DNA from: Cladopsammia gracilis
Taxonomy: Eukaryota > Cnidaria > Anthozoa > Scleractinia > Dendrophylliidae
Direction: 5' to 3'
Assembly: GCA_022457155.1 (NCBI GenBank)
Contig: JAJGOT010000135.1
Span: forward strand, 662,501 to 726,500
Length of the DNA: 64,000 nt
Shown piece after piece: positions 10,905-23,135 of this stretch. The notes below the pieces were generated by a model. That model was not told the DNA's origin. It saw only the letters and a list, made by a program, of their open reading frames with translations, and ran no database searches. The position numbers and the translations under genes are program-made. Numbering within the stretch: the stretch's first letter is position 1; every line of letters begins with the position of its first letter.

Positions 10905-11901
10905 CTAAATACAGTAAAAACACCATAAACAATTTGTATGCGGCTCATCGTTACTAACTTTTTAGTTTGGCGTGTAAATTTTTACAAAGTCATCACTCAC
11001 TGTGTTAACAAAAACACAGATTAGTAGAATGGACTCAAATCACTGACCACCATTAGCCTGCATTGCAAGCATAAACGGGAAGGGGGTGCAAAAAAGGAAA
11101 AGGAGAGAAGAGAAGGAATGTCTGCTATAAGAACCAGTCTATTCGCATTACGTGTACATGTATGTCTACAGCTTTCCTCATAATCGAATTATGTCAACTG
11201 TCAATACATTCACCAATCAGAAACTGGGGCATGCTTTAATGCATTTTACATAAACGGGAAGGGGGAGGGGGTGCGAAAAAGGAGAGGGAGAGAACAGAAG
11301 GAACGCCTGCTATACGAACCAGTGTATTCGCTTTTTCCTTGTTATCAAATTATGTCAATGTTTTCACCAATCAGAAATTGGCACGTGCTTTTACACATGA
11401 CTTATTTCACGTGGGAATTCACTTTGTTTACTGCCCAGTGTGAACTAGCCAGCCAGCATCCACAGAAATGGGGGTCTTTATAGCAGGCATCCTTTCCCTC
11501 TCTCCCTGATGCTTAGAAGTAGTTGCCTAGGAAAGGTGATGACGATGTACTCACAAGCCAAAACATCAACCGCCCCCCTCCCTCCCCTCCCCTCCCCCCC
11601 CCCCCCCCCACAAAAAAAACATGAGTTAATTAAAAAAAAACTCCACCATAAAAAACTGAAAACAACAGACAACAAGGTTGATTACATATGTACATGCACC
11701 ATTTGTCAGAACCAGGTGGCTGTACAGGTCACTTGGTAACTAGTCTGGGTCGTTTTAAGGAATTGGCTCTACCTGTCTGTTAAAAATGGTGCATTCCATT
11801 TACAATCTGATCAGTCCATCCTGCGAGTTATGACAAAATGGTAAACATCCCTCCCACACCCCTTTCTCCGAAGGACCACCTTCATACATGACTGTACTGA
11901 C
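10905..11901. repeat. Intron with a direct duplication of about 150 bp
   Basis: The segments at about 11,074-11,230 and 11,253-11,395 both start aaacgggaaggggg and share gctata-gaaccagt and tcaccaatcagaaa. They are direct repeats with moderate divergence. A poly-C tract sits at 11,592-11,610. No coding sequence is supported. Confidence 0.6.
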
Positions 11902-12067
11902 CACTGCCAATTTTGTCTTGTCTTGTGTTGGAACATCCTGTCGAAAGATGAAATGTGCACCAAAAGCAGTCCAGCACAGGTTTCTTGGCTGTGTAACATT
12001 TTTGAACTGTCCTGGCCTTCTGAGACTTGCCACAACTCCACACAACAGTGTTGTTTTGCACAAAAAA
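11902..12067 (-). CDS. ANAPC1: ANAPC1 exon
   Basis: A 166-nt minus-strand exon with acceptor gttttag and donor gtcagt. It encodes NNTVVWSCGKSQKARTV and then a WCTF segment, in line with the VIWSKGSKSQ and LWCDF blocks of animal APC1. The donor inside ggcagtg was chosen over a nearby gtatga because only it keeps the reading frame into the 10,810 exon. Confidence 0.8.
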
Positions 12068-13642
12068 CTAAAACATGAAAGAGGAAATCCATTAAAACAT
12101 ATTTAATATGGACACCATAATGGGATGTATAAGTCTGTACCAAGCTAGTTCATCAGGGTTTTTGTTAGAGCAGGGGCATTAGGACCTTTACTCGGCTACA
12201 TGTATTTCAATTCTTGTCCTGGCTATTTCTCAGGAAAATATGCTACAATATTTGAATAAAGAACTGCTAAAGTTGATGCATTATTTGATCTTTATTATGA
12301 GTGAAATAAAACTTTTTTACTAATGCCTCTTTCATAGCAGTTAAACAAAGACCCAAATTGGTCAGAAATGGCCTAAAATGCACACTTTGGGTCTCAAAAT
12401 GTCAATGCAGAGGCTGGGGAGTTCCTCTGGTGGGATTGACAAAACTGTCTTAATAATGAGGTGTCTGTATGCATTAATGGATGTCTTTCAGTTTTAGCAG
12501 GTTGATGTTATAGAAAATGTAGAGGATTTCTGCAGGTGAGATTGACAAAACTGTCTGTAATAATAAGGTGTCTGTCTGCATTAATGGGTATCATTCAGTT
12601 TTAACAGGTTGATGTTATAGAAAATGTAAGAGGATTTCTGGTGGGATTGACAAAACTGTCTGTAATAATGAGGTGTCCATATTAAGTACTGTAGGAGTCT
12701 GGGGTGACTTAATTTACTTTTACTTTGTCAGGTAGTACAGTATACAGTAAAAAAATTCAAGAAGAGTAAAAACATTTTTCAGTTTAAAAGACATGTTTCG
12801 TTAAAGCAATACACCGAATGCAAATATGGCCGTCGTGCAATTTTTTGTTCGGCCAAGCTTTCAGAGAAATTAATGATATCACGTAAACAAGTGCTGCTAA
12901 GTGTATCATCTTGCAAAGTTTGAGTGTTTTTGGTTTAACGGCTGCAAAGTTATGGCTCACTGAAATTTTAAGCATTATTTTGCATGAGAAAAGACATTCT
13001 ATCCTGACTAGCCTCGCTTTCATGTTTTTCCCAAAATTTGATTGTCTATAACTTCTCCTAAAACAAGAATATGGCCTTGAAAATGCACACAATGACTTAT
13101 TTTGACCTGATCTTTATCATTGTTCAATTGCTTTTTTTTTTCTTGAGAACCTGTCCAAACAAAAAATTGTTCAGTGTTGGACAGCCATATTTGCATTCAG
13201 TGAACATCATCAATTTAACAATACATTAATGACAGCATTATTATAAATTGTAATTAAACCTCATAATATTATTATAATTATTTAACTGAAGATGGTAGAA
13301 ACATGTCTTTTAACCATTTAACTTCCAAGAATGCCAAAAATTAAAATTCAAGAAAAATCCCAAATAACATTTTGCAAAATATCATAAAACGAATGGTACC
13401 ATGTAACAATACTGCAAAAAAAAGTTTCATTTGAATGGTCACACCATAGGATTTTGTCAAAAGACTCAAAAGTTAGGACAACACAGCATGTCTCCATATT
13501 TGACTCTGTAGGTGATTAAGGGTTAAACTGAAAAAAATTTGTACTCTTTTTGAAATTGTTTACTAGTCTGCTGCTTTTTAGACCTTTTTATAACAGAGTC
13601 TAACACATATTGTATCCTTTAAAGTGGCAAACATTAAGTTAC
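12068..13642. repeat. Intron with a ~105-bp minisatellite and inverted copy of repeat B
   Basis: From about 12,425 to 12,690 a unit containing gattgacaaaactgtct, aggtgtc and attaatgg is repeated three times. From about 13,305 to 13,530 an inverted, diverged copy of the 530-840 repeat is present (shared core aaatcctatggtgtgaccat on the opposite strand). No gene besides the flanking exons. Confidence 0.6.
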
Positions 13643-13696
13643 CTCTTCATAGCAATCTGGATTTTCCTTTAATGAATGTAGCTTCCATTTGAAACT
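13643..13696 (-). CDS. ANAPC1: ANAPC1 short exon
   Basis: A 54-nt, 18-codon, phase 0-0 minus-strand exon (acceptor ttccag, donor gtaact). It encodes a W-K-L core followed by ENPDCYEE, and it joins in frame to the following exon. It corresponds to the SWQLRKG to DYDEE stretch of animal APC1. The exon that should precede it was not located in the roughly 9.4 kb up to the start exon. Confidence 0.7.
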
Positions 13697-14114
13697 CTGG
13701 AAAAATATATACATTCATAAACACTATAACATTGTATTTCTGATTTAGCCAAACTGTGCTCTTCTCATACACACAATACAATGTATGATAAAAAAAAGTT
13801 ACAGTAAGACCAAATAGAGTTTTTCCTTGCTTCACTTCATAAACAAATGTAACCCTTGATCTATAACTTAACCAGGGATTGAAAAAAGTCCAGCCCGATT
13901 GTCTGGGACAAGTAGATGTTTGTGTTGGCGAGTAACTTTCCCCACTTGCTTATCCAACAGGCCAGGATATGGACAAGCTGCCTGTGGACTAAGCTTAAAT
14001 AACAATTTTTTTAAAATGTTCAAGGAAATGCGCATGCTATGATTGGTTAAACTGAGTTCATTATAACTCGATAAAGCATGCGCGTGACGTAAGTTTCATT
14101 ATGACCGTTTATTT

Positions 14115-14300
14115 TTTATAAAAGAAATAAAAAACTTGTTCCTTGTGCATTATTGAGTTGTATAAGCACTTCGGAATTTTTAAGAACACTTGAGAAGTGA
14201 GAGAAGCACTTGCCTTTGGCTCGTGCTTCTCTGCACTTCTCTCGTGTTCTTTATCTTATCAATAAAGCACTCGGCATGGTTTTTATTTCTTTAATAAAAT
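14115..14300. repeat. Foldback sequence
   Basis: Outer arms ttttataaaagaaataaa and tttatttctttaataaaa enclose further inverted blocks around agaagcact. A short non-coding hairpin element in the first ANAPC1 introns. Confidence 0.5.
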
Positions 14301-14464
14301 CTTGTCTGGGCAAGTTAACCTTAAGACTTACTTGCCCAAAGGTTAAGCTTAAATTTTAGTTTTTTTTTTTTTTTTCAAGCCCTGTTGACCTCTTGATATA
14401 TTGAGCAGTTTGGTAGTCTCCCTGATAGGTAACAGTAAAGTCACACACCAGTCACAAGTGGCTC

Positions 14465-14613
14465 ACAATTATTGGATGAGGTTGAGCATGATAGCGATAA
14501 TTATCAAGGCCAAAGTTTGTGTTACCTGCAGAAGCTGAAGGCTGAGGCGGATAACACAAACTGAGGCCTTGATAATTATTGCTATCATGCGAAAACCGAA
14601 TCCAATAATTGTT
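14465..14613. repeat. Palindromic MITE, family D, copy 2
   Basis: Arms caattattggatgagg and ccgaatccaataattg, with internal inverted blocks gataattatcaaggcc and ggccttgataattat. Same family as 10,488-10,616. Confidence 0.7.
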
Positions 14614-15117
14614 TTATTATGCATATTCCTGAGCTGCACTTGTAAAGACAAGAGCGCGCACAAAAAGTATAATAAAACAAAATAAAATAAAACTATTGTC
14701 TGTAGGTATGATGTCACTTCTACATATATAAAATTCATTGTCTGTAGGTATGACGTAACAGAAACAGCAAGCAATAATTAGCTGCGTGCTTATAGCCAAT
14801 CAAAATTGAGCTAGTGACACCAATGTATAATAATGTGTGTTAACAGCTTTTCGAACAACAGAATTGACCGGCGGTCGAAATGAAACCGCGAGTTAAGGTC
14901 ATTTAACCCGAAGTAAGGAGTTAACCAGCTTTCGAACAACCAGGCCCTGGTTTTTACTGTTGCAATATTAGTTATTGATTATCTATAAAAATCAATTACA
15001 TGTACATGTATATTAAGACCTTTCTGTGAGTCAGTATCAACTTTTATTGCTATCCAATATCAATCAATATTAATTGATTATTGATTTTCATTGATTGATA
15101 CCGCCAGGAGCAAATGG

Positions 15118-15770
15118 TTGGGAGGATTAACGGGCGCGATCCATTCGACCAAAATTTCCGGAAATTCCGGTACAAAATCGAATGGAACAGAAATTTTCGA
15201 AAAATTCATTTCGGAAATTTTGGTCAACCTCTCGAGGTTGTCCCGTTTTCCGGAAATGTGGAATTTCCGTTAATTTTCTGTTCCATTTGGCATTTCTACC
15301 CGGTGCGACGATTCAGCCGTGGTTGTTGCCCGCTCGTGAAAAGCTACAACATGGTGACGCAAGGAGATTTTTATTATTGTTGCATCTGTTTCTTCACGTT
15401 TGACGGTTTAGAATTCTTTCTTCGATATGTTTTTCGATGATTCAGGAAATATCGAACCTGCCGCTCAGGTACGTTGAAAACAAAGATGAATGAACTTGAG
15501 CAATACGCTTGTACAATGCTCGAACTTCTTTGTATACGCCAGTTGTGAAGATTCCTTGTTTGTGGAACTGAGTTCGTGTTCTTACTATGAAAATAAACTT
15601 ACTGTTTTTATAGGTACTATGGAAGAATTTCAGCAAGTCTCAACAACATCACCTGCTAAAGAAACGAGATCGGTTCATTCAAGTGGAAAATACCGTTCCA
15701 TTCGACATATTAAAATTTCGGAAATTCAATCCGGATTTTTTGGTCGAATGGATCGCGCCCAACATTTCTT
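15118..15770. repeat. Long foldback element with gggcgcgatccattcgacc ends
   Basis: The left arm from 15,133 (gggcgcgatccattcgacc) returns inverted at about 15,750-15,768. The blocks aatttccgg and cgaatggaac recur in opposite orientation inside. The ORFs between the arms have no recognisable domain. Interpreted as a non-autonomous DNA element of about 0.65 kb. Confidence 0.65.
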
Positions 15771-15797
15771 GGAACTGAAAGGGTAAAACAGTGCTAC

Positions 15798-15830
15798 CAC
15801 GGTGGGCACAAGTTGACCCAAAATCGCTCG
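15798..15830 (+). repeat. 33-bp motif shared in inverse orientation with 22,682-22,714
   Basis: A 33-bp block containing ggtgggcacaagttgac is present here and, inverted, in front of the single-exon ORF at 21.9-22.6 kb, with one mismatch. Both copies are near apparent transcription start regions. Confidence 0.6.
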
Positions 15831-16445
15831 TAATTCGCGTGACCGTCGCCATATTGGACGAGGCTTTATTTTTGGTAGACTGGGTACGAACTTAGAAGAG
15901 CGGCCAATGACGTTTTTTAGACCTTCCCAGAATGCCCTGTGTAGATTTGAGCTGAAATCGGAGAAGCCATCCTGGAAGAACTGTGCCAGAGCTTCAGTTT
16001 GATACCAAACATGGGTAGGTATTTTTGTTTTTTAAGACATCATAGCTTTGTTTCTTCAGCTGTTTTTCCGCTCTATACCTCCGATTTGAAAAGTGGATTT
16101 TTTCGCCTTCATTCATTTTCTTCTGTTATTATTTAAATCACTTCATATCGCTTTTGTAGCTTTCCCAGTGGATCAAATTTTGATCGTATGTTTTTAGTTT
16201 TTCTAAAAAGAATCGTGCGCGCTGAGTATATTTACCTAAGTTTCACTATAATTCTGTGACTTTTCTCGAACAGAGGCCAACTGTAGCCTACAGCGGGCAC
16301 AAGTCGCTCCAGTCCGCTATTTAAAGGGTTACGCGTTTGAAGTACGATGGAGGATCGTGATGATGTGAACATACTAAACTGTATTAAAGCATGAAAGATA
16401 AGATATATAATTAACTTATACAAACATACAGCTTGAGCTGTTGTA

Positions 16446-16943
16446 ATGTGGTGCCTTACAGAGAATAAGGTAAGTCATCTCAGGGCCCTCTGCACAAATT
16501 ACTTTAGGGCAAATGCCATCTTCTTTTATGTCAACCCCACAATTTGGACCATTGGTCATGTCGTTCCTGTCCACACCCATCACATGAAAAAAAAGTATGG
16601 GCTTGGGCTTGGCCTCAACTCTATGGAAGGGAGAGAGGCCAAGCATGTGTTTATTTCTAAATACAGTAATAACACAATGTTTCATTCCAGGTGGGAACAG
16701 ATTTTTCTTCATGAATTTGTTTCTCTTGTGTGGTTGAGAGGGAAAGGCTATAATTGTTCTACTGTAAACTCTTCCACTCTTTCCTATATTCCTAAGCAGG
16801 TTAACAACTCAGACCCAGCATTCTGCTACTGTGGCCTTCAGAAAGAAGTTTCAACTGATGAAAAGTGCAGACTGTGTTCTAACAGTCTGCAAACCAGAAT
16901 TGAGGCAAGTGTTAAAAAGGGAAAGAACCTAATTTCAATGTAG
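16446..16943 (+). CDS. ORF with paired-Cys motif, probably repeat-derived
   Basis: An open frame of 165 codons. The middle carries SMEGREAKHVFISKY and the segment RWEQIFLHEFVSLVWL. The end has two Cys pairs, CYCG and CRLC, that could bind zinc. This looks like the C-terminal part of a protein family found in many copies in cnidarian genomes and linked with mobile elements, but that family assignment is from memory and weak. There is no promoter or start context that makes it a convincing gene. It lies antisense in the large ANAPC1 intron. Confidence 0.35.
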   Translation: MWCLTENKVSHLRALCTNYFRANAIFFYVNPTIWTIGHVVPVHTHHMKKKYGLGLGLNSMEGREAKHVFISKYSNNTMFHSRWEQIFLHEFVSLVWLRGKGYNCSTVNSSTLSYIPKQVNNSDPAFCYCGLQKEVSTDEKCRLCSNSLQTRIEASVKKGKNLISM

Positions 16944-17390
16944 ATCATCGTCATGCAAATGCATCTACATGTGTGGGTAAGTACTGTTTCAAGTAGCTGA
17001 TTTCTTTCTTGTGGTACAAAGTTTTGAATAACATAATCACACTGTTAGGTTGGGTTAAACAGGGTTGTCAAAGTACAGTGTCAGTAGCTGGCTGCAGCAA
17101 AAATCACCACCTACTGTACTTTGTTATATTTATCAGCTACTTTGGTTGGTACAGTAGTTCTTTAGTGGAGATGGCATTTACAAATATTCACTTACTTTCA
17201 AAGCCAGATGTCTCCTTCACACTTTTTTGACAACCCTGTTTGGATGCCTAGGTGGCCTAATGAGGTAGTGAGGGAAAAAAGTGAACTTTATTTGAGTGTC
17301 ATTCATTCTAGTGTTTTGGTGACTCTTTCTAATTGGTGACACTTTGTAATTACCATAGCATAAAGCAGCTACATGTAACAATGATATTGA

Positions 17391-17818
17391 AGGGCTGGGA
17401 ATAACCGACCTATGTTGCATTTTCTGTTTTGCTTAGATTTGGTGAAAATCAAATCGAATTTTGAAATATTTCACTCGCAAATTGTGTTTTTTAGCATTCT
17501 ATTGCTAAAATAATGACTCGTTAATCTTAGCAGAATTAAAAGAGATTCAATCTTGAAAAAAAAAAAATCAAGTCTTTGGAAAAAGAAACGTTTTGACGTG
17601 AAGAGTCATATACTGTAGGGTGCTTATTAGCCAAAATGTATTTTTCTTTATTTGTAAAAATACAGGATCTTTTTGCCGGTCAAGATCTAGAGTGAATCTT
17701 CTTTACTTCTGCAGTCATATTATTTTAGCAATAGAATGCTTTTTGGGCTAAAAAAAACACAAATTGTGAGTGAAAAATTCCAAAATTTGACATAGGTTGG
17801 TTATGCCCTCAGCCCTTA
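17391..17818. repeat. Palindromic MITE, family E, copy 1
   Basis: Ends aagggctgggaataaccgac and ggttatgccctcagccctt are inverted copies. Inner blocks such as agcattctattgctaaaat and attttagcaatagaatgct also pair. A second copy of the family is at 27,392-27,788. Confidence 0.75.
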
Positions 17819-17914
17819 AATACAATTTATTATTGTACACAACACTGTAGCTTCTCCACTTGATGGAATGCTAATTAATGGCAGTGTTCACCTTTCAGTT
17901 TTGTGAGGTTGCCC

Positions 17915-17998
17915 TGTTGATTTCCTGGACCACTCGATCCAGAGTCCCATGCACCAACCATTAGGCCACCATGTCTTCCCCAATCTTCCTATAACAAG
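17915..17998 (-). repeat. tRNA-derived SINE fragment
   Basis: On the minus strand, gtggcctaatggttggtgc resembles an A box and ctggatcgagtggtcc a degenerate B box, spaced as in tRNA-type RNA polymerase III promoters. No intact cloverleaf is visible, so this is a SINE or a tRNA pseudogene, not a functional tRNA. Confidence 0.5.
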
Positions 17999-18524
17999 CC
18001 TATTTAAATTCCACTAACCCATCTTCCTTTTTCACTTTTAACTGCAATGTGGACAGCCTTTTGTTACAAAATAATGCAGCTGCCAAGTCATTTGTTATGT
18101 ACTCTCTCTGACTATATAATTAAAGCACATAACATCTCTAATACAAAAAAGTGTCTCTGGTGAGACAGCTAGGCAAGACTTGGTTTGTCTCTTATGAAGT
18201 TTCAAATACAGTCAAACTTCATTAGAACAGATACCAGTCAGCACTTTGTTAATTATTGTAACATACCAGGCAGCAAGAGCCAGGTCTCCTTATATGGGGA
18301 ACATTATGTGTTGTTTAAAGCAGGAAGTAACCTGCCAATTGTAGGCAGCAAATTCACTGCATGCTGTCAGCACATAACTTTGAGAGAGCTGAAATAGGTT
18401 GCCCATATTAAAGAGTGACTCAGTGGAATTGTACCAGAGAGTGGCATAATAAATGGCTCTGGTTTCTTTATATTTATGTATGCTTTATGGGGGAAACCTG
18501 CACCGTTTGCAACATCTCATCCTA

Positions 18525-19930
18525 TTGTACTTGTACATAGTATTAACGGCCTGGCAATCAGTTTTTGAGCTGTTTTACCTAGTGTGATACCTTGCAAAGA
18601 ACAAGGGTCAGTGATTTTAACTAAGATTGTACATAGTATTTATTAAACAGCCTCACTGTCAGTTTTTGAGCTGTTGTAGTGTGATTTTTTTGTATAGAAC
18701 AAAGGTCAGTGATTTTAACTTAGATTGTACATAGTATTTATTAACAGCCTCACTGTCAGTTTTTGAGCTGTTGTCATGCGATACCTTGCAAAGAACAAGG
18801 GTCAGTGATTATAACTTTGATTGAACATAGTATTTATTAAGCAGCCTCACTGTCAGTTTTTGAGCTGTTGTAGTGTGATTTTCTTGTATAGAACAAAGGT
18901 CAGTGATTTTAACTTAGATTGTAAATAGTATTTATTAACAGCCTCACTGTCAGTTTTTGAGCTGTTGTAGTGTGATTTTCTTGTATAGAACAAAGGTCAG
19001 TGATTTTAACTTGGATTGTAAATAGTATTTATTAACAGCCTCACTGTCAGTTTTTGAGCTGTTGTAGCGTGATACCTTGCAAAGAACAAGGATCACTGAT
19101 GTTAACTTTGATTGAACATAGTATTTATTAACAGCCTCGCTGCCAGTTTTTTGAGCTGTTGTAGTGTAATATCTTGCACAGAACAAGGATCAGGGCTGTG
19201 CTCTAGCTGCACCTGGGTGCCTCAGGCCACTAACATTTGTCTTTGGGTGACTGGAAAAACTTACTTTTTGTATATAGCTTAAGTGTCGGGCACCCCTATC
19301 AATTTCATAGTTGGGAGCGTCTGGGCACCCTATAATTCTAAGAGCACAGCCTTCGAGGTTCAGTGAATTTTACTTACATTGTACATAATATTATCACTAT
19401 CAGTTTTTGAGCTGTTGTGGTGTTGTAAAGACCAAGGATCAGTGATTTTAACTTAGATTGTACATAGTATTTATTAAAAGCCTCGCTGTCAGTTTTTTAG
19501 CTGTTGTTGTAATGTGATACCTTGCAAAGAACAAGGATCAAGGCTGTGCTCTAGCAGCACCCGGGTGCCTCAGGCCACTAACTTTTGTCTTCAGGCGACT
19601 AGACAAGCTAACTTTTTTCATAAAGCTTTAGTGCCTGGACACCCTGTGATTCTTTTAAGAGCACAGCCTTTGAGGTTCAGTGATTTTACCTTTATTGTAC
19701 ATAATATTATCACTATCAGTTTTTGAGCTGTTTTGGTGTTGTACAATTGATTGTTCATGGTATTTTTTAACAGCTTGATACCTTACAAATATTTTAACTT
19801 ACATTGTACATACACTGTAGCAATTTTAACAGCTGTTAGCACAGCAGCACTTTTAGTTTTTTGAGTTGTAATATGATACCTTGTACAGTACAGAATAAAG
19901 ATCAGTGATTTTAACTAACATTTTACATGG
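18525..19930. repeat. Minisatellite of about 110-125 bp units
   Basis: About eleven diverged copies of a unit with cagtttttgagctgttg, ttgcaaagaacaagg, atcagtgattttaactt and tgtacatagtatttatta. Copies alternate between two versions (ttgtatagaac and ttgcaaagaac). Two copies, at about 19,190-19,360 and 19,535-19,675, are interrupted by the same short insert (ggctgtgctctag to agagcacagcct), itself an inverted-end sequence. Confidence 0.8.
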
Positions 19931-20987
19931 CATTTACTAACAGCAATGCTATTAATCATTTTATTTTAACTGTAAAACAGTTTCATGGAGTAACATTCCC
20001 TATTACTCTTCAATGATGTTGTTTTCTTTTGTTATTCTTGTGTAATAATCATTTAATGTTTGTGTTAGAAGTTACAGCCTAAACGTTCCTATAAGTTCAT
20101 CAAAAATTCCCTTTATGGCTTCTTATTTGAATAACACCATGAGAAAAGTCTGGGGATAGGGCAAGAATGGAGAGGATTGGGAGACATGTCACCAACCCCC
20201 CCATCCCATAATCTTGACTGCCCACTGATCACCTAAGCTGTTTTGTACTCTGCCCTGATTTTGTTTGTTGTTTAAGATGGCAACAGCAGGTATAGGTCAA
20301 ATACAACCTTGTTATCAGACCAGGAATAATAATATAATATACCGTTTATTTGCCACATTGCAGAATTAACTGAATTAAAGGGCTAAAAAATGACAATCAA
20401 TAATAATTAAACTACTTCTACTATAAAAACAATCAAAAACATCATAATTAAATATGTACATATCCACATATTTACTAGTGAATGAAATAGGGTGCATCCA
20501 CAGCTTTAATTATGCACTGATGCTTTTTGAGCTGCTGTAGGATTGTCTTTACAAAGAAAAACAATAAATTGCATTGAAACAATGTATTTTTTTTGTCTGG
20601 TACATGTACATTGATAAACAACCAGTTATTACTTTAATCTGCTACAAATTACTGGGATTAGCACAAAACTGCCTCAAACAAATGAAGCACACTGAGACAA
20701 AATATGACTGCTTTGATTCCCAAAATGTAATATCAAAATTGTGCACATCCAATCAACATTGAGAGCCATACACAAGAACTGGACTTGTAACAGTCATTAT
20801 CTCCTGTATCATCCAAATGAAAATGGTCCTGGGGAATTCTCCCCCATCCTCCCCCTGAAAATTTTACAAAATTGTCTGGGGCACCTTGAGGGCAGTAGTA
20901 ATAAACCAACCTTTTGACCACTGATAAGTAATGGTAACTGGACTGAGTGGAGTACAATTCAGGGAGTAATTTGGCAAGTAATTATTT
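19931..20987. other. Intron DNA with no recognised feature
   Basis: AT-rich, with weak similarity to the minisatellite near 20,515-20,545 only. No gene is seen. Confidence 0.4.
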
Positions 20988-21088
20988 AGCCTGCGTAGCA
21001 GTCGTTTCCTTTCCTCTCCTCCCTCGTGTGCGCGCCCTCTCCTCCCTTGCTCTCAGAAAGGAAAACAAAATGACTGCTACGCAGGCTT
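20988..21088. repeat. Short hairpin repeat with agcctgcgtagcagt ends
   Basis: The outer arms agcctgcgtagcagtc and gactgctacgcaggct are perfect inverted copies, with a pyrimidine-rich loop region. Typical of a small foldback repeat. Confidence 0.75.
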
Positions 21089-21869
21089 AGTAATTTTATA
21101 CGAGCGTTTCACGATTTCCCCTGAATTGTACGACAGGAAGTCCAATTAATCTTATCAACAACAAAATTCAAGTTAAAAAAGTCTGATGACTTTTTTTCCT
21201 TAAAAAGCCAGGGATATTGTTTTGGAAATAAAGGAATCAGCAACAAGAACCCATTTAAATACACTACATTGGCTTGCATGCAGTGCAGGTGTCCAATTAC
21301 AAAAAGACAGCTGTAATAAATGATTGGACACCCGTGTGACCACACTCCAATTATGCAACAAGTAGGTGTGTGGATAACTAATTAATGGCAATTGCGAATG
21401 TTGTTATTGATACTATAGGACTTATCATTATTTGCTTGCGTCAACCTTCCCCACCTAGTTATGAAACATCTGAGCCTACCCACAACAAGAAACAAACAAA
21501 ACCAAGGTGATCTTCCACAAATAAAATATCTGACCATTAAAGACAATGGTGGATTCCTATTTAGCATGTAAATTATGAATATAAACAACCATTGCTATAG
21601 CAAATTGACTTTGCTTAACAAGGGTGACACTTAACAGTCTTGTGACTGACAAACATGAGGTCAGATTCCAGATCGAATTGGAATTTGTTCATGTTGGTTT
21701 TTGAGAAGAGGGGAAAACTGGAGTATTCGGAGAAAAACCTTACGGAGCAAGGGGAGAACCAACAACAAACTATATATGCCACTTTAATTTTATTAACACT
21801 GACAAAGTTAAGTGAAATTCATTCAAAACAGGGTTGGCAAAAATAATTTTTCATATGTGGAAGATTACC

Positions 21870-22625
21870 TTAATTGTGCTGTGGAAAGCCATAGGTGTTC
21901 CACTCCCCAAAGTAGTAGGATATAATCAACTGGCCTTTGGAGATCTTGTACATAAAGGCCAGTTCCTTCTCTTTGGTTGCGAGTAGGGTCACTTTGCTGC
22001 CATTCCTCTTCCCAGTCAAGGTTCTCTTGAAATAAGTCACAACCTCTGCCTGGCTCTTACCGGAAAGCAAGGCAAAGAGCTGTTTGACTGGTCTTAGCGA
22101 CGTAAAAGCGACGACATGTGCTTTGTTGTTTTGTCCACAGTTGACGAATGGCTCACAAAATCCTTCCAGACTTCTGATTAAATTAATCAAAACAGAGAAA
22201 ATTCCATGGGGAATATCACGGGTAATTTGGCAAAAAAATGGGTTTCGGAGACGCCGCCTCCCCGCAAGTCGTCGATATATCGCTTCGAGCCAAAGCCTTG
22301 ACTCGTAGCGAAAAATTGTTCCGGCGTATACGGGAGAGGAATTTAAAATTTTCGTGGCTTCCGATAACCCTGGAACGGAGTGGTCACAACTAAGGTCGTA
22401 CAGGGGAAGCAACATGTCCACACCGGCGTTTACAAAAAATTCTTGATTTTCCAGTGTGTGGCTTCTTCCCAGCTTACGGAGACAGTGTTTCAGCGCTTCC
22501 TCCAAAACGCTTCTTCCATTTTCTTCTTCCTCGATTTCTTCACTCTCCGTCTCCATATAAATATCATCAGCCTCTTCCTCAAAAACTTTTTCTAGAGCTT
22601 CCGCACCACTCATGTAAGCCGCCAT
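21870..22625 (-). CDS. Single-exon ORF, unrecognised protein of 251 residues
   Basis: An intact frame from ATG at 22,625 in a good context (aaaatggcgg) to a TAA at 21,870. The N-terminus is acidic (FEEEADDIYMETESEEIEEE). The rest is mixed alpha/beta with a basic stretch, RRLAGRRRLR, and a later FKRTLTGKRNG. No signal peptide or membrane segment is seen. I do not recognise the family. It lies on the same strand as ANAPC1 inside its first intron, so it is either a nested gene or a retrocopy. A donor-like aag|gtaatc right after the stop leaves open that another isoform reads on. Its upstream region shares a 33-bp block with 15,798-15,830. Confidence 0.55.
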   Translation of the reverse strand: MAAYMSGAEALEKVFEEEADDIYMETESEEIEEEENGRSVLEEALKHCLRKLGRSHTLENQEFFVNAGVDMLLPLYDLSCDHSVPGLSEATKILNSSPVYAGTIFRYESRLWLEAIYRRLAGRRRLRNPFFCQITRDIPHGIFSVLINLIRSLEGFCEPFVNCGQNNKAHVVAFTSLRPVKQLFALLSGKSQAEVVTYFKRTLTGKRNGSKVTLLATKEKELAFMYKISKGQLIISYYFGEWNTYGFPQHN

Positions 22626-22715
22626 TTTTAAATTTGGTGGCAATCACGCGAGAAACCGCTGTACATACTAAATGGCGAACACGAGCGATTTTGTGTCAAC
22701 TTGTGCCCACCGTGT

Positions 22716-22984
22716 ACAGTGTACATTGGGCCATTCCATTTAATATCCGCACCCCCCCTATTGAAGGGTAATTATGAATTTTACCCCTTAGGAAAAAAAA
22801 GATCAAAGTGCCGACACATTTCCCCCTTCAGAAAAAGGAAGATGTTGTTGATTGATCAAAGGTTCCGACAAAGTTACCCCTTCAGAAATGACTCTTGAAC
22901 CCCCTCCCCTCCCCCTAGGATTTCCCTACCCTTCAATAGGGGGGGTGCGGACAATAAATGGAATGGCCCATTGTACACTGTCAG
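22716..22984. repeat. TIR element with tgtacagtgtaca ends
   Basis: Arms of about 53 bp (22,716-22,768 and 22,931-22,984) share ttgggccattccattta and cacccccctattgaaggg in inverted orientation. The interior is not coding. It lies between the single-exon ORF and the ANAPC1 start exon. Confidence 0.8.
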
Positions 22985-23135
22985 CCTTCATGTTCTGCGC
23001 ATGCAGGACTTCAAAACCTTTCAATTCCGTCGATAAATTAACACAGCTTTCGCTGTTTTACTAAACAATATCTAAATCATAGATTTTTAAAAACTACTGT
23101 TCTTTCTTCAGTACTTCGGTTTGAACACGACTTAC

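Noticed and set aside
13437..13460. Possible conserved element with tttgaatggtcacaccat
   Set aside because: It is the inverted copy of the repeat at 530-840, not a regulatory site.
17915..17998. A functional tRNA gene
   Set aside because: A- and B-box-like blocks are present but no intact cloverleaf or terminator can be drawn.
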